33,905 bases of DNA from Candidatus Gaiellasilicea maunaloa (GCA_024330215.1 JANDLU010000032.1:1-33905), one strand, 5' to 3'. Positions 19,036 to 26,782 are shown, counted from the first letter of the stretch. Translations and numbers: made by a program. Notes: generated by a model not told the origin, from the letters alone.

Positions 19036-20754
19036 GGATCGGCTGGTCGCCGTGGGCGGGTCGCGCACCCGGCAGCGGGCGTTGCTCGCCTTGCTTGCGC
19101 TCGAGCGCGGTCGGGTGGCTCGACGGACCGCCTCACAGACGAGCTCTGGGACGGCAAGCCTCCCGGCGGCGCCTCGGCAACGCTTCGTACCTACGTCTCG
19201 AAGCTGCGGTCGACGCTCGGTCTCGACGTGGTCTCCTCGCGCCGCGGCGGCTACGTACTCCACCTCGCTCCCGACAGCCTCGATGTCGCGCGGTTCGAGC
19301 AGCTCGCTCGCGAAGGGGAAGAGGCGCTCGCGCGTGGCGCCGCCGGCCTCGCTTCGGCCCGGCTCTCTGCCGCTCTCGGGCTCTGGCGCGGCGCAGCCTT
19401 CGCCGATGCGAGGGAGGGCGGGCTGCTCGCGTTCGAGGCGGCGAGACTCGATGAGCTACGCCTCGTCTGCTCCGAGCAGCGGCTCGAGGCAGAGCTCTTG
19501 CTCGGACGTCACGCGACCGCCATCCCGGAGCTCGAGCGCCTCGTGGCCGAGGAGCCGCTGCGCGAGCGGTTCTGGTTCCACCTCGTCCTGGCGCTCTACC
19601 GGTCGGGGCGAAAGGCCGATGCGCTCGAGGCGTACCGTCGGGCGCGCACGCTCCTTCACGACGAACTCGGCCTTGAGCCGAGTGAAGAGTTGAAAGGAGC
19701 TCGAGCGGGCCGTCCTGAGGCACACAATCGCGGCCGTGCCCCTTCCCGTCGAGCGGCACAACCTGCCGTCCGCAGTTACGAGCTTTGTCGGGAGAGCGAC
19801 CGAGCTCGCCCAGCTCGCAGACCTCCTGCGCAAGCACCGCCTCGTCACCCTGAGCGGTCTTGGCGGCGCGGGGAAGACACGCCTCGCGCTCGAGGTCGCG
19901 CACCGTCAGATCGGATTGGAGCGGCGGAGTGTGGCTCGTCGATCTCACCGCCGTAACGGATCCGACGCTCGTCCCGTCGCTCGTGGCAGCGACGCTGGAC
20001 CTGAACGACCAGTCGGCTGCGGCGAGGGAGACGCTGCCCACGCTGCTCCGCGACGCCGAGCTCCTGCTCGGGTGCCGTCCGCGAGTACGAGCGGAGTCTG
20101 TCGCTGTACCTGGCGCTCGACGACGAATGGGGAATCGTGCACCTGCGACACCGCCTCGCCGTCGAGGCGCTCGGTCGCGAGGACTGGGACGCCGCGCGGG
20201 CGGTGCTCGAGGAGAATCGCCGGCGGGCCGAGACGCTCGGATCCGACCTTCTTCTCGGCGAGGTCTTCGCCGGCCTCAGCTGGATCGCTCGCTCGGAGGA
20301 GAATCTCGAGGACGCATTCTCGCTCGACCTGCGCAGCCTCGAGCACTTCCGCGCCTGCGGCTTCGTGTGGCTCGAATGCTCGCTCCTCTGCGATCTTGCG
20401 GAGCTGGCCGTCACGCTCGGTCGGTGCGAGGAGGGCGAGGCGTATGCGCGCGACGCGCTTCGCCTCGCTCGTCGCATGAACGATCGGCGCCATGCGGCGT
20501 ACGCGCTCGCCGAGCTCGCTCGAGGCGCCCTGGGGCGGGGAGAGGACGAGCAGGCTGGGACGATCTGGGGTGCGATCGAGGCGGAGGAGGCGCGGGCGCC
20601 GCTTGGAGACTGGCCGCAGTACCGCGCGGCTTACGCCGAGCAACTCGCGCGCCAGGAGGGCGGCGAGCTCGAGCGCGGCCTGCGCGCCGGGCGCAGCCTC
20701 TCGTTCGACACGATGGTCGCGCTGGTGCTGGCGTCGCCCGCGGGCGGTGATTAG
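19036..20754 (+). pseudogene. BTAD/AfsR-type (SARP) regulator, decayed
   Basis: Remnant of a large regulator with an OmpR-type DNA-binding domain, a BTAD domain, an NB-ARC-like ATPase and TPRs. The first ~12 residues and start codon are missing; homology begins with LVAVGGSR...QRALLALLALERGR. A shift near 19120 leads to DRLTDELWDGKPPGGASATL and the BTAD region up to [15 protein letters not shown] (about 19690). An extra base near 19697 leads to [12 protein letters not shown] and Walker A GLGGAGKT. Another shift near 19920 leads to [20 protein letters not shown]. After RDAELLL (about 20070) the rest of the ATPase is gone, and the sequence jumps to C-terminal repeats ([17 protein letters not shown]) ending at TAG 20752-20754. 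Several shifts plus a deletion argue for true decay. Confidence 0.8.
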
Positions 20755-21284
20755 AGACAGCGTTCGGGCGTGAAGGCCTGGTGGCCGTGGCCTTGCTGGC
20801 AGCGCTGCGACCAGAACGCGGAGTCGATCCGCCAGGTGCCGTCCGGTCGCTTCATGAGTGTGAGGTCGTACCGACGCGCCCGGATCGAGTCGTCGAGCAA
20901 CCCGTCGAGTTGGAGCGAGGCGCTCGTCGGGCCACCGCCCTCCGGGCCGCTCGCCGCCTGAAACGAGACGTTCGGCGCCTCGAGCTCCTCGAACCCGATG
21001 AACTCTCGCGCCGTCGACGCGACGTCGCGCTCCCACGACTCGTCGACGCGCTCCGCGTGGGCGTTGAAGGGATCCACCGGCAGAGTGCCGTCCGCCGCGA
21101 GCGGCTCAGGCAGGCCAGTCCACTCTTCCGCCGGGATGGTTGTCGATTGGGTCGTCGTCGCGGTCGTCTCGGTGACAGTGATCGTGGACGCGCTCGTGAC
21201 AGTGACCGTTCTCATCGCCGACTCGTCGTCGTCCGCGCAGGCGCTCGCCAGCAGGACGGCGAGGAGGGCGGTCAGCCTGCGCAT
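20751..21284 (-). CDS. Putative lipoprotein, unknown function
   Basis: A 177-residue secreted protein. The N-terminus MRRLTALLAVLLASAC is a lipoprotein-type signal peptide, with Cys16 as the probable lipidation site (lipobox ASAC, slightly off consensus). A Thr/Ser-rich linker follows (TVTVTSASTITVTETTATTT), then a C-terminal domain (residues ~75-177) with alternating strands and YDLTLMKRPDGTWRIDSAFW, reminiscent of NTF2-like or DUF-type extracellular domains. I do not recognise a specific family. The stop overlaps that of the decayed BTAD gene by 3-4 nt. A 16-codon open frame ends 2 nt before this ATG (see 21287-21337). Confidence 0.7.
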   Translation of the reverse strand: MRRLTALLAVLLASACADDDESAMRTVTVTSASTITVTETTATTTQSTTIPAEEWTGLPEPLAADGTLPVDPFNAHAERVDESWERDVASTAREFIGFEELEAPNVSFQAASGPEGGGPTSASLQLDGLLDDSIRARRYDLTLMKRPDGTWRIDSAFWSQRCQQGHGHQAFTPERCL

Positions 21285-21286
21285 CC

Positions 21287-21337
21287 TCAGAGCGCGCCTT
21301 GCGACTGCTCAGTCGTCTGCCCGGCTTCGTGGGTCAC
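21287..21337 (-). CDS. Putative leaderless leader peptide before the lipoprotein
   Basis: GTG 21337 lies exactly 6 nt after a TATCGT -10 box (21349-21344) and opens 16 codons, VTHEAGQTTEQSQGAL, ending in TGA at 21289-21287, two bases before the lipoprotein ATG. If transcription starts at the GTG, ribosomes would reach the lipoprotein by re-initiation. This may instead be an untranslated leader. Confidence 0.35.
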   Translation of the reverse strand: MTHEAGQTTEQSQGAL

Positions 21338-21339
21338 GG

Positions 21340-21380
21340 GGCGACGATAGCGCTCGGGCCGGGAAGCTGGGACGCGTCGC
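21340..21380 (-). promoter_or_regulatory. 41-bp repeated promoter segment, copy 2
   Basis: Matches 17352-17392 at 39 of 41 positions. Read on the minus strand it ends in the TATCGT -10 box facing the lipoprotein operon. The divergent Yip1-like gene's own -10 (TAGGCT, 21381-21386) begins right at its other edge. Confidence 0.65.
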
Positions 21381-21392
21381 TAGGCTCATCCG

Positions 21393-22016
21393 ATGAGCTC
21401 CGACCGGCAATGGTGGCTCCGTGTGCCGGCCGTGTTCCTCAGCCCCGGCTCGGTCTTCGCGGCGCTGCGGAACGAGGAGCAGGAGGACGTCGATGCGCGG
21501 CAGGAGCCGATTCTCGCGCTCGTCTATCTCGCCGGGATCGCGGCTGTACTCGGCACGTCGACGGCCGGAAGCCTCCTCGACGACGGCGAGTACGACTCGC
21601 TGCTGGTCGCAGTCTGGGCCGTGATCGCCGGCGGGATCTACGGCCTGGCCGGCTACTTCATCATCGGCGGCGCGCTCTACCTCGGCGCCCGCGGGCTGGG
21701 GAGTCTCGGCACCTATCGTCGAGCTCGCCATCTGCTCGGGTTCGCGGCTGCGCCGCTCGCGCTCTCGCTCCTCTTCGTCTGGCCGGTGGAGCTCGCCGTT
21801 CTCGGCAGCGACGTCTTCCGCACCGGCGGCTCGGACGACGGCACGGCAGACCTCGTCTTCGACGGACTGGAGCTCGGCTTCGCGCTCTGGTCGGCCGCGT
21901 TGCTGCTCCTGGGCGTCCGCGCCGTCCACGGCTGGAGCTGGTGGCGCTCCCTCGGCGTGATGGGGCTCGTCGCGCTCTTCCTCGCCGCCTTCGCGTACCT
22001 CCCCTCTGTCCTCTAG
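21393..22016 (+). CDS. Yip1-family membrane protein
   Basis: A 207-residue integral membrane protein with a Yip1-like domain. The short cytoplasmic N-terminus has the family pattern WWLRVPAVFLSPGSVFAALR; about five helices follow (ALVYLAGIAAVLGTS, VAVWAVIAGGIYGLAGYFII, LLGFAAAPLALSLLFVW, ALWSAALLLLGVRAV, LGVMGLVALFLAAFAYLPS). Bacterial Yip1 proteins have no established role. ATG 21393 is 6 nt after TAGGCT, so the mRNA is probably leaderless. The stop at 22014-22016 is followed 4 nt later by the palindromic element at 22021. Confidence 0.8.
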   Translation: MSSDRQWWLRVPAVFLSPGSVFAALRNEEQEDVDARQEPILALVYLAGIAAVLGTSTAGSLLDDGEYDSLLVAVWAVIAGGIYGLAGYFIIGGALYLGARGLGSLGTYRRARHLLGFAAAPLALSLLFVWPVELAVLGSDVFRTGGSDDGTADLVFDGLELGFALWSAALLLLGVRAVHGWSWWRSLGVMGLVALFLAAFAYLPSVL

Positions 22017-22020
22017 CGCC

Positions 22021-22174
22021 GTCTGAGCGTCCCTGGCCGGCAGCCCTCCCGGCCGGCGAAGCCGGCCTCCGGGGCACCGCGCGCCGCTCGCGCCGCCTCC
22101 AGCCGCGGTCCTCGTATTCCCATACTGTGGCCACGGCCTACACGACGCGAGCGACGCGCCAGGAACGCTCAGAC
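22021..22174. repeat. 154-bp three-stem palindromic element, copy B
   Basis: Fills the gap between convergent yip1-like and panB genes. P1: GTCTGAGCGTCCCTGGC (22021-22037) pairs with GCCAGGAACGCTCAGAC (22158-22174), 16 of 17 positions. P2: GGCCGGC-GAA-GCCGGCC (22051-22067). P3: GCGCGCCGCTCGCG (22079-22092) pairs with CGCGAGCGACGCGC (22146-22159), 13 of 14, then GCCGCGG/CCACGGC (22102-22108 with 22131-22137). The right P1 arm contains the panB stop codon. The left third is nearly identical to copy A (about 43 of 47 at 22027-22072); the rest differs in sequence but keeps pairing. Confidence 0.8.
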
Positions 22175-23062
22175 CCGATCTGTTGTCCAGCTCTCGAACA
22201 GCGCCAGCTCCTCGTCGGGCATCGAGTAGGTGTGCTGCTCCTCGGGGAAGCGGCGCTCGCGGACGTCGGAGACGTAGGCAGAGACGGCCCTCGTGATCTC
22301 GGTCGCGAGGTCGGCGTACTGCTTGACGAAGCGCGGCGAGCCGCCCTCGTAGAGGCCGAGCAGGTCATGCCAGACGAGCACTTGGCCGTCGCACCCCGCG
22401 CCGGCACCGATCCCGATCGTCGGAATCGAGAGCAGCTCGGTGATCCTGGCGGCGACCGGCGCCGGCACGGCCTCGAGCACGAGCGCGAAGACCCCTGCGG
22501 CCTCGAGCGCGATCGCGTCTTCCACGAGCCGTCGAGCCTTCTCCGCCGTTCGGCCCTGAGCCTTGAAGCCGCCCAGCATCGTCGCCGACTGCGGCGTCAG
22601 CCCGATGTGACCCATCGTCGGCACTCCGGCACCGACGAGCGCTCGAACACGCGAGAGAGTGGCGCCCGCGCCCTCGACCTTGACGGCGTCCGCGCTCGCC
22701 TCCTTGAGGAAGCGGATCGCGTTTCCGAGGGCCTTCTCGTCGGAGATCTGGAAGGAGCCGAACGGCATGTCCGCGACGACGAGCGGACGCCTGGCGCCCC
22801 GGTTGACCGCCCGCGTGAGCACGATCATCTCGTCCATCGTCGCCGGCACGGTCGAGTCGTGCCCGAGCACGGTCATCGCCGCGGAATCGCCGACGAGGAG
22901 GATGTCCGCGCCTGCGGCATCGGCGAGCCTGCCGGACGGGGCGTCGTACGCGGTGATCATGGCGATCGGCTGGCGGCGAGCCTTCAGCTCGGCGAGCTCG
23001 GTGAGAGCGAGCTTGCCGGGAGCGGGGGTGCCCGGCGCTGGCTTGCGAGGACGAGTGGTCAT
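22169..23062 (-). CDS. panB: 3-methyl-2-oxobutanoate hydroxymethyltransferase
   Basis: A 297-residue ketopantoate hydroxymethyltransferase, first committed step of pantothenate synthesis (methylene-tetrahydrofolate plus alpha-ketoisovalerate). Family blocks: MITAYDAPSGRLADAAGADI, LLVGDSAAMTVLGHDSTVPA (metal-binding Asp), DMPFGSFQIS, VKVEGAG, MGHIGLTPQSA and the catalytic-Glu segment LVLEAVPAPVA followed by SIPTIGIGAGAGCDGQVLVW. The N-terminus has ~20 extra Pro/Lys-rich residues. ATG 23062 overlaps the panC stop (ATGA), so translation is coupled. The stop lies in the right arm of palindromic element B. Confidence 0.96.
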   Translation of the reverse strand: MTTRPRKPAPGTPAPGKLALTELAELKARRQPIAMITAYDAPSGRLADAAGADILLVGDSAAMTVLGHDSTVPATMDEMIVLTRAVNRGARRPLVVADMPFGSFQISDEKALGNAIRFLKEASADAVKVEGAGATLSRVRALVGAGVPTMGHIGLTPQSATMLGGFKAQGRTAEKARRLVEDAIALEAAGVFALVLEAVPAPVAARITELLSIPTIGIGAGAGCDGQVLVWHDLLGLYEGGSPRFVKQYADLATEITRAVSAYVSDVRERRFPEEQHTYSMPDEELALFESWTTDRV

Positions 23063-23841
23063 GGCTTCTCCTTGTCGAGGACGACGTTGTCGATCAGGCG
23101 GGTGGAGCCGACGCGGACGGCGGCGGCGAGGACAGGCGGGTCGAGATCGACGACCTCGACGTAGTCGACGTCGAGTCCGGCAAGCCGGGCTCGGGCGGAG
23201 TCGAGATCGCGAGTGGCGAGAGCTCGCGGCAGGGCGAGCGCGCGCTCGCGCTCGGCCGCCGTGAGCTGCGCGTTGCGCGACGAGAAGGCGAGCCCGTCGT
23301 GGTCGCGGACGGTCGGCAGCACCCGCAGCTCGAGCTCGAGGTCGAGATCGAGGTCGCGAATCATCCGCCGGAGCACCGCCACCTGTTGCGCGTCCTTCTG
23401 CCCGAAGTACGCGCGCGCGGGCCGCACGAGATTGAAGAGCTTGAGGCAGACGGTCGCGACCCCGCGGAAGTGACCCGGCCGGTGCTCCCCCTCGAGCCGG
23501 CGGCCGAGCTCCTCGACCTCGACCCAGGTCTGGTAGCCGGGCGGGTAGAGCTCGGCCGCATCCGGCGTGAAGAGCAGTTCGATCCCGGCTGCCTCGGCGA
23601 ACACGGCGTCGGCCCCGGGATCGTGTGGATAGCCGGCGAGATCGGAGCCCGCCTCGAACTGGGCCGGGTTGACGAAGAGGCTGACGACGACGGTGTCGCA
23701 CTCCTCGCGGGCCGCGCGGAAGAGCGAGCGGTGGCCGGCGTGGAAGGCGCCCATCGTCGGCACGAGCCCCACCGAGTCGCCGCGGCTGCGAGCAGGCGCG
23801 AGCGCCTCGCGCAGATCGGCGATCGTCGCGACCGTCGTCAC
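23059..23841 (-). CDS. panC: Pantothenate synthetase (pantoate-beta-alanine ligase)
   Basis: A 260-residue ATP-dependent ligase joining pantoate and beta-alanine. The HIGH-type nucleotidyltransferase motif is PTMGAFHAGHRSLFR. Other blocks are VVVSLFVNPAQFEAGSDLAG, YPHDPGADAVF, YFGQKDAQQ and the KMSKS-equivalent LAFSSRNAQL. It is slightly shorter than the usual ~280 residues, with a compact C-terminal domain. The start is GTG 23841, overlapping the DUF2520 stop (GTGA); the 3' end overlaps panB. This gives a tight DUF2520-panC-panB operon. Confidence 0.96.
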   Translation of the reverse strand: MTTVATIADLREALAPARSRGDSVGLVPTMGAFHAGHRSLFRAAREECDTVVVSLFVNPAQFEAGSDLAGYPHDPGADAVFAEAAGIELLFTPDAAELYPPGYQTWVEVEELGRRLEGEHRPGHFRGVATVCLKLFNLVRPARAYFGQKDAQQVAVLRRMIRDLDLDLELELRVLPTVRDHDGLAFSSRNAQLTAAERERALALPRALATRDLDSARARLAGLDVDYVEVVDLDPPVLAAAVRVGSTRLIDNVVLDKEKP

Positions 23842-24503
23842 AGGAGCTCCTTCGTCGTCGCGGCGAGCGTCGTGTACATCGACTCGAGCTTCGGTCGCTC
23901 GCGGCGGATCGCGGCGACATGCGTCTCGACCGTTGCCCAGTCGCCGCGCGCGATCGGCCCGGTCAGCTCGAAGCCGTTCTCGATCGTGCGCCGCATCAGC
24001 GGGTCGAGCGCTGCCGGCGGCGCGCCGGCGGACTCGAGGAGCGACCCGGCGGCGCGACGCAGCGTGACGAGGTAGTTCGAGGCGATTGCAGCGCCCGCGT
24101 GGTAGGCGTCGCGCTTGTCCTCGGGGAGCTCGAAGGGCTCGAGGCCGAGCGTGCGGGCGAGCCAGAAGCCGAGCTCCCGCGCCTCCTCGGTCTCGGCGGT
24201 CACGGCTGCGAATGCGCCGTCGAGCTGCTCGGCGCCGCGACCGCGCGTGAACGTCTGCAGCGGATGGAGGCCGAAGCGGCGGACGTGCGGAGCGAGCGCG
24301 GCGAGCGGCGTCGCCCCGCTCACGTGAACGACCCAGGGGCCAGGCTCAACAGTCCTCGCGACCTCGGCGATCGCCCGATCGGGGACGCAGAGCAGGACGA
24401 GGTGGGGACCATGCTCGGTCAGGGGGAGGCCGCGCTCGGCGAGCCTTGCGGCCAAAGCCGAGCCGACACGCCCCGCGCCGACGACATGAATGCTCGTAAT
24501 CAT
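23838..24503 (-). CDS. Rossmann-like DUF2520 protein
   Basis: A 221-residue NAD(P)-binding protein. The N-terminus has a dinucleotide fold (IHVVGAGRVGSALAARLAE, GxGxVG at 9-14), with VSGATPLAAL and FGLHPLQTF between. The C-terminal DUF2520 domain (DAYHAGAAIASNYLVTLRRA) is all-helical and resembles that of ketol-acid/6-phosphogluconate-type dehydrogenases. In many bacteria this family sits just upstream of panC, as here; a reductase step in pantothenate synthesis (ketopantoate reduction) is an attractive but unproven role, since no panE is present in the window. ATG 24503 follows GGAG at a long spacing. It diverges from the hydrolase gene 54 bp away. Confidence 0.88.
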   Translation of the reverse strand: MITSIHVVGAGRVGSALAARLAERGLPLTEHGPHLVLLCVPDRAIAEVARTVEPGPWVVHVSGATPLAALAPHVRRFGLHPLQTFTRGRGAEQLDGAFAAVTAETEEARELGFWLARTLGLEPFELPEDKRDAYHAGAAIASNYLVTLRRAAGSLLESAGAPPAALDPLMRRTIENGFELTGPIARGDWATVETHVAAIRRERPKLESMYTTLAATTKELL

Positions 24504-24557
24504 CTCGATTGGCTCCAGTTCCGCGATCCGGATACCGGGCGGCGTTAGTCTAGCGCG

Positions 24558-25421
24558 GTGCGCATTGCGGTCGGCGACACGCGGCTCTACTTCGACGTGG
24601 ACGGCGCCAAGCTCGTTCCGGACGGTCCCTGGATGCGCGAGCGGCCGACCGTGCTCCTGCTCCATCCCGGGCCGGGATTCGACCACGGCCTTTTCAAGGT
24701 GCAGGTGGGGCCGACGCTCACGCCGCACGCCCAGGTCGTCTATCTGGACCAGCGGGGAGGGGGCCGGAGCGATCCCGCCGACCCGCACGAGCTGCGGCTC
24801 GAGCGCTGGGCCGAGGACGTGCGCGAGTTCACGGACGCGCTCGGGATCGAGCGTCCGATCGTCCTCGGCCTCGGCTTCGGCTCGCTCGTCGCGATCCGCT
24901 ACGCGGCCCGGTATCCGACCCATCCGCGCGCGCTCGTGCTCGCCGCACCCGTCGCGCGGCTCGTGCCGGAGCGGTCGATCGCTGTCTACGAGCGGCTCGG
25001 CGGGCCCGTTGCCCGCGAGATCGCAGAGCGCTTCTACGGTGCGTTCGATGAGCAGGCGTTCGCCGACTTCCTGCGCGTCTGCTTTCCGCTTCTCTCGAGC
25101 TACGAGCTGACGAGCGACGTGATCGTGCGCGCGGAATGGCGGCCCGACGCGTTGATCCGGTGGATGCGCGGGGAGTCGCGCGAGCTCGACCTCCGCGACG
25201 AGCTCGCCGCGATCGAGGCGCCGACCCTGGTGCTCGCGGGAGAGGACGACGCCTGGGCGCCGCTCTCCTCCGTGCAGGAGGTCGTCGAGCACCTGCCCGA
25301 GGGGACGCGGTTCCGGAGCTTCCCCGGAGCCCGCCACTCGGTCTTTCGCGACGCCCCCGGAGCCAACCAGGAGCTGCTCCTCTTCCTCGAGCGTCTGCGG
25401 ACGGAGGAGTCGGCGGTGTAG
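24558..25421 (+). CDS. Alpha/beta hydrolase lacking the nucleophile serine
   Basis: A 287-residue alpha/beta-hydrolase-fold protein of the proline iminopeptidase-like type. It has the oxyanion segment LLLHPGPG (36-40), DQRGGGRSD (64-72), a cap domain (~120-200), the acid Asp in LAGEDDAWAPLS and the His in GARHSVF. The nucleophile elbow, normally G-x-S-x-G, reads GLGFG (104-108): position 106 is Gly (codon ggc), so no nucleophile is visible. It may be a pseudoenzyme or have another activity. GTG 24558 follows TAGTCT by 6 nt, a leaderless start. Its 3' end is followed by tandem repeats and a hairpin. Confidence 0.85.
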   Translation: MRIAVGDTRLYFDVDGAKLVPDGPWMRERPTVLLLHPGPGFDHGLFKVQVGPTLTPHAQVVYLDQRGGGRSDPADPHELRLERWAEDVREFTDALGIERPIVLGLGFGSLVAIRYAARYPTHPRALVLAAPVARLVPERSIAVYERLGGPVAREIAERFYGAFDEQAFADFLRVCFPLLSSYELTSDVIVRAEWRPDALIRWMRGESRELDLRDELAAIEAPTLVLAGEDDAWAPLSSVQEVVEHLPEGTRFRSFPGARHSVFRDAPGANQELLLFLERLRTEESAV

Positions 25422-25485
25422 AGGCTCGCGTGCGCCGGATCGAGCTCTTCTTCGATGCTCACGGCTCGAAGCGCGCCCCGAATGG

Positions 25486-25524
25486 TGCTCCTCCTACATG
25501 CTCCTCCGACATGCTCCTCCTATA
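25486..25524. repeat. Three tandem 13-bp repeats
   Basis: Units TGCTCCTCCTACA, TGCTCCTCCGACA and TGCTCCTCCTATA follow without gaps. On the minus strand each unit reads as GGAGGAGCA followed by TG, a Shine-Dalgarno-like run next to an ATG in two of the three. The 227-bp gap at 25422-25648 holds no convincing gene on either strand. Confidence 0.7.
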
Positions 25525-25543
25525 TACGGGGCGGCGATCCGGC

Positions 25544-25561
25544 GGCGGCGATGTCGCCGCC
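25544..25561. terminator. Possible bidirectional terminator hairpin
   Basis: GGCGGCGA-TG-TCGCCGCC, an 8-bp palindrome (effectively a 7-bp stem with a 4-nt loop) between the convergent hydrolase and ferritin-like genes. No T-tract follows on either side, so intrinsic termination is possible but not shown. Confidence 0.45.
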
Positions 25562-25648
25562 CGCTACTTCACCGACCCCACCGAGTCCGCCCGCAGGGAG
25601 AAGGCCGCGGGCGACAGGAGCCAGGCCCTGCCGCCCGCTGCGCGTCGG

Positions 25649-26593
25649 TCAGCCGTGACGCGGTCCGGCGTGACCGTCGTTCCGGTGCTCGTCCTTCTTC
25701 TCGTGCTTGTCCTTCTTCTCGTGCTCGTCCTTCCCGTGGCCGTTCGAACCGCCATGGGTATCGCAGGTGTCCGGCGTCCGCTGGTTGACATCGGGATCGT
25801 CGGGCGTCCGGCGGCTGACCTCGTCGAAGTCGTAGAACTGGCCCGGCTGAGCTCCCGGCTCCCCGAAGCCGAAGCCGGCTGCCTGCAGTTGCGCGACCGC
25901 GACGAGCACGTCACAGAAGCCGCGCTGGCCGGCGTTGGGCGCGTCCTTTGCTCCTTCCGGATCGTCCAGCTTCATGAAGACGCGGTCGTTGCCGAGCTTG
26001 CCGAGGGACTGCCGCGCCAACGCCCGGTGGACCGCCTCCGCCCCCATGAACTCGCTCGCGATCAGGGCGAGCGTCCCGTTCCCCGCGTTCCCGAACGTCA
26101 GCGTCGCGATGAGGTACGCGTTGACGAAGATCTGATCGCCCACCTCGAGCGTACTGAGGAGGTTCGTCCGGTTGGCGAAGACCGAATCCGGAATCCAGAT
26201 GCGCTTCGACGCAGGCTTGCCGCCCGTTGCGACGAGCACCTGGTAGTGGATGAGCTCCTCGCGGGCAGCCGCCTTGATGTTCCGCTGCGTGACGGCGTCG
26301 CCGCCGAGCCCACGCTCCCAGCCCACGGTGTTGACGATCGTCGCGAGCACCTCGGCACTCGCGGCCACGTTGAGGATCGTCTGAGTGTCGTTTGCCTTCG
26401 TCTGGCCGGTCTTGCCGAATGCCGCGGACGGTGCGAGTAGCGTCCCGGCGCCCACGAACGCGCCGGCGCCGATCCCGGCCTTGCGGAGGAAGCTCGAGCG
26501 TGTCTGTACCGCCTCGAACACTCCCTCCGGTGTCGACCGTCCCGTCCGGAGGAGCTCGTTCTCGAGCGAGAACGTTCCCGATGTGCGATCCAT
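25649..26593 (-). CDS. Exported ferritin-like protein with His-rich tail
   Basis: A 314-residue ferritin-like domain protein (PF13668 type, kin to desiccation-related proteins). A Tat-like signal with a single arginine pair variant (TRSSFLRKAGIGAGAFVGAG) lies at ~30-60. The four-helix bundle spans ~75-270, with metal-ligand candidates in REELIHYQVL and SEFMGAEAVHRALA. The C-terminal ~45 residues are low-complexity and rich in His, Lys, Asp and Glu (HGKDEHEKKDKHEKKDEH), encoded by 18-bp imperfect repeats; this tail may bind metal. ATG 26593 has GAGGAGAAG just upstream; an in-frame ATG at 26692 would add 33 residues before the signal and is less likely. Confidence 0.85.
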   Translation of the reverse strand: MDRTSGTFSLENELLRTGRSTPEGVFEAVQTRSSFLRKAGIGAGAFVGAGTLLAPSAAFGKTGQTKANDTQTILNVAASAEVLATIVNTVGWERGLGGDAVTQRNIKAAAREELIHYQVLVATGGKPASKRIWIPDSVFANRTNLLSTLEVGDQIFVNAYLIATLTFGNAGNGTLALIASEFMGAEAVHRALARQSLGKLGNDRVFMKLDDPEGAKDAPNAGQRGFCDVLVAVAQLQAAGFGFGEPGAQPGQFYDFDEVSRRTPDDPDVNQRTPDTCDTHGGSNGHGKDEHEKKDKHEKKDEHRNDGHAGPRHG

Positions 26594-26658
26594 GCCGTCT
26601 TCTCCTCGTGCGTCGCCACGAGCTGCGGAAGCGCAGGCTCGTGTGAGTGTGCAGTGTC

Positions 26659-26676
26659 GACCGCCTCTGGGCGGTC
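26659..26676. terminator. Hairpin between GNAT and ferritin-like genes
   Basis: GACCGCC-TCTG-GGCGGTC is a perfect 7-bp stem with a 4-nt loop, 107 bp after the GNAT stop and 65 bp before the ferritin-like ATG (minus strand). It could end the GNAT transcript or form a leader structure for the ferritin-like gene. Confidence 0.4.
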
Positions 26677-26782
26677 CAATCGGGTCTGACATAGGCGCGT
26701 CTCCCTTCGTCGCAGGAAAGGGGTCGATCGCCAGCCGCATCCCGTGTATGTCCTCCCGGCTCAGGACGAAACCCGGACTGAG

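Noticed and set aside
22021-22174. MITE or insertion sequence for the palindromic element
   Set aside because: Terminal inverted repeats fit, but no target-site duplication is visible, the two copies differ in their terminal bases, and pairing is kept by compensating changes. A structured element explains this better, though a MITE is not excluded.
25436-25660. Plus-strand frame starting RRIELFFDAHGSKR after the hydrolase gene
   Set aside because: It crosses the tandem repeats and the hairpin, has no start signal, and lacks homology I can name.
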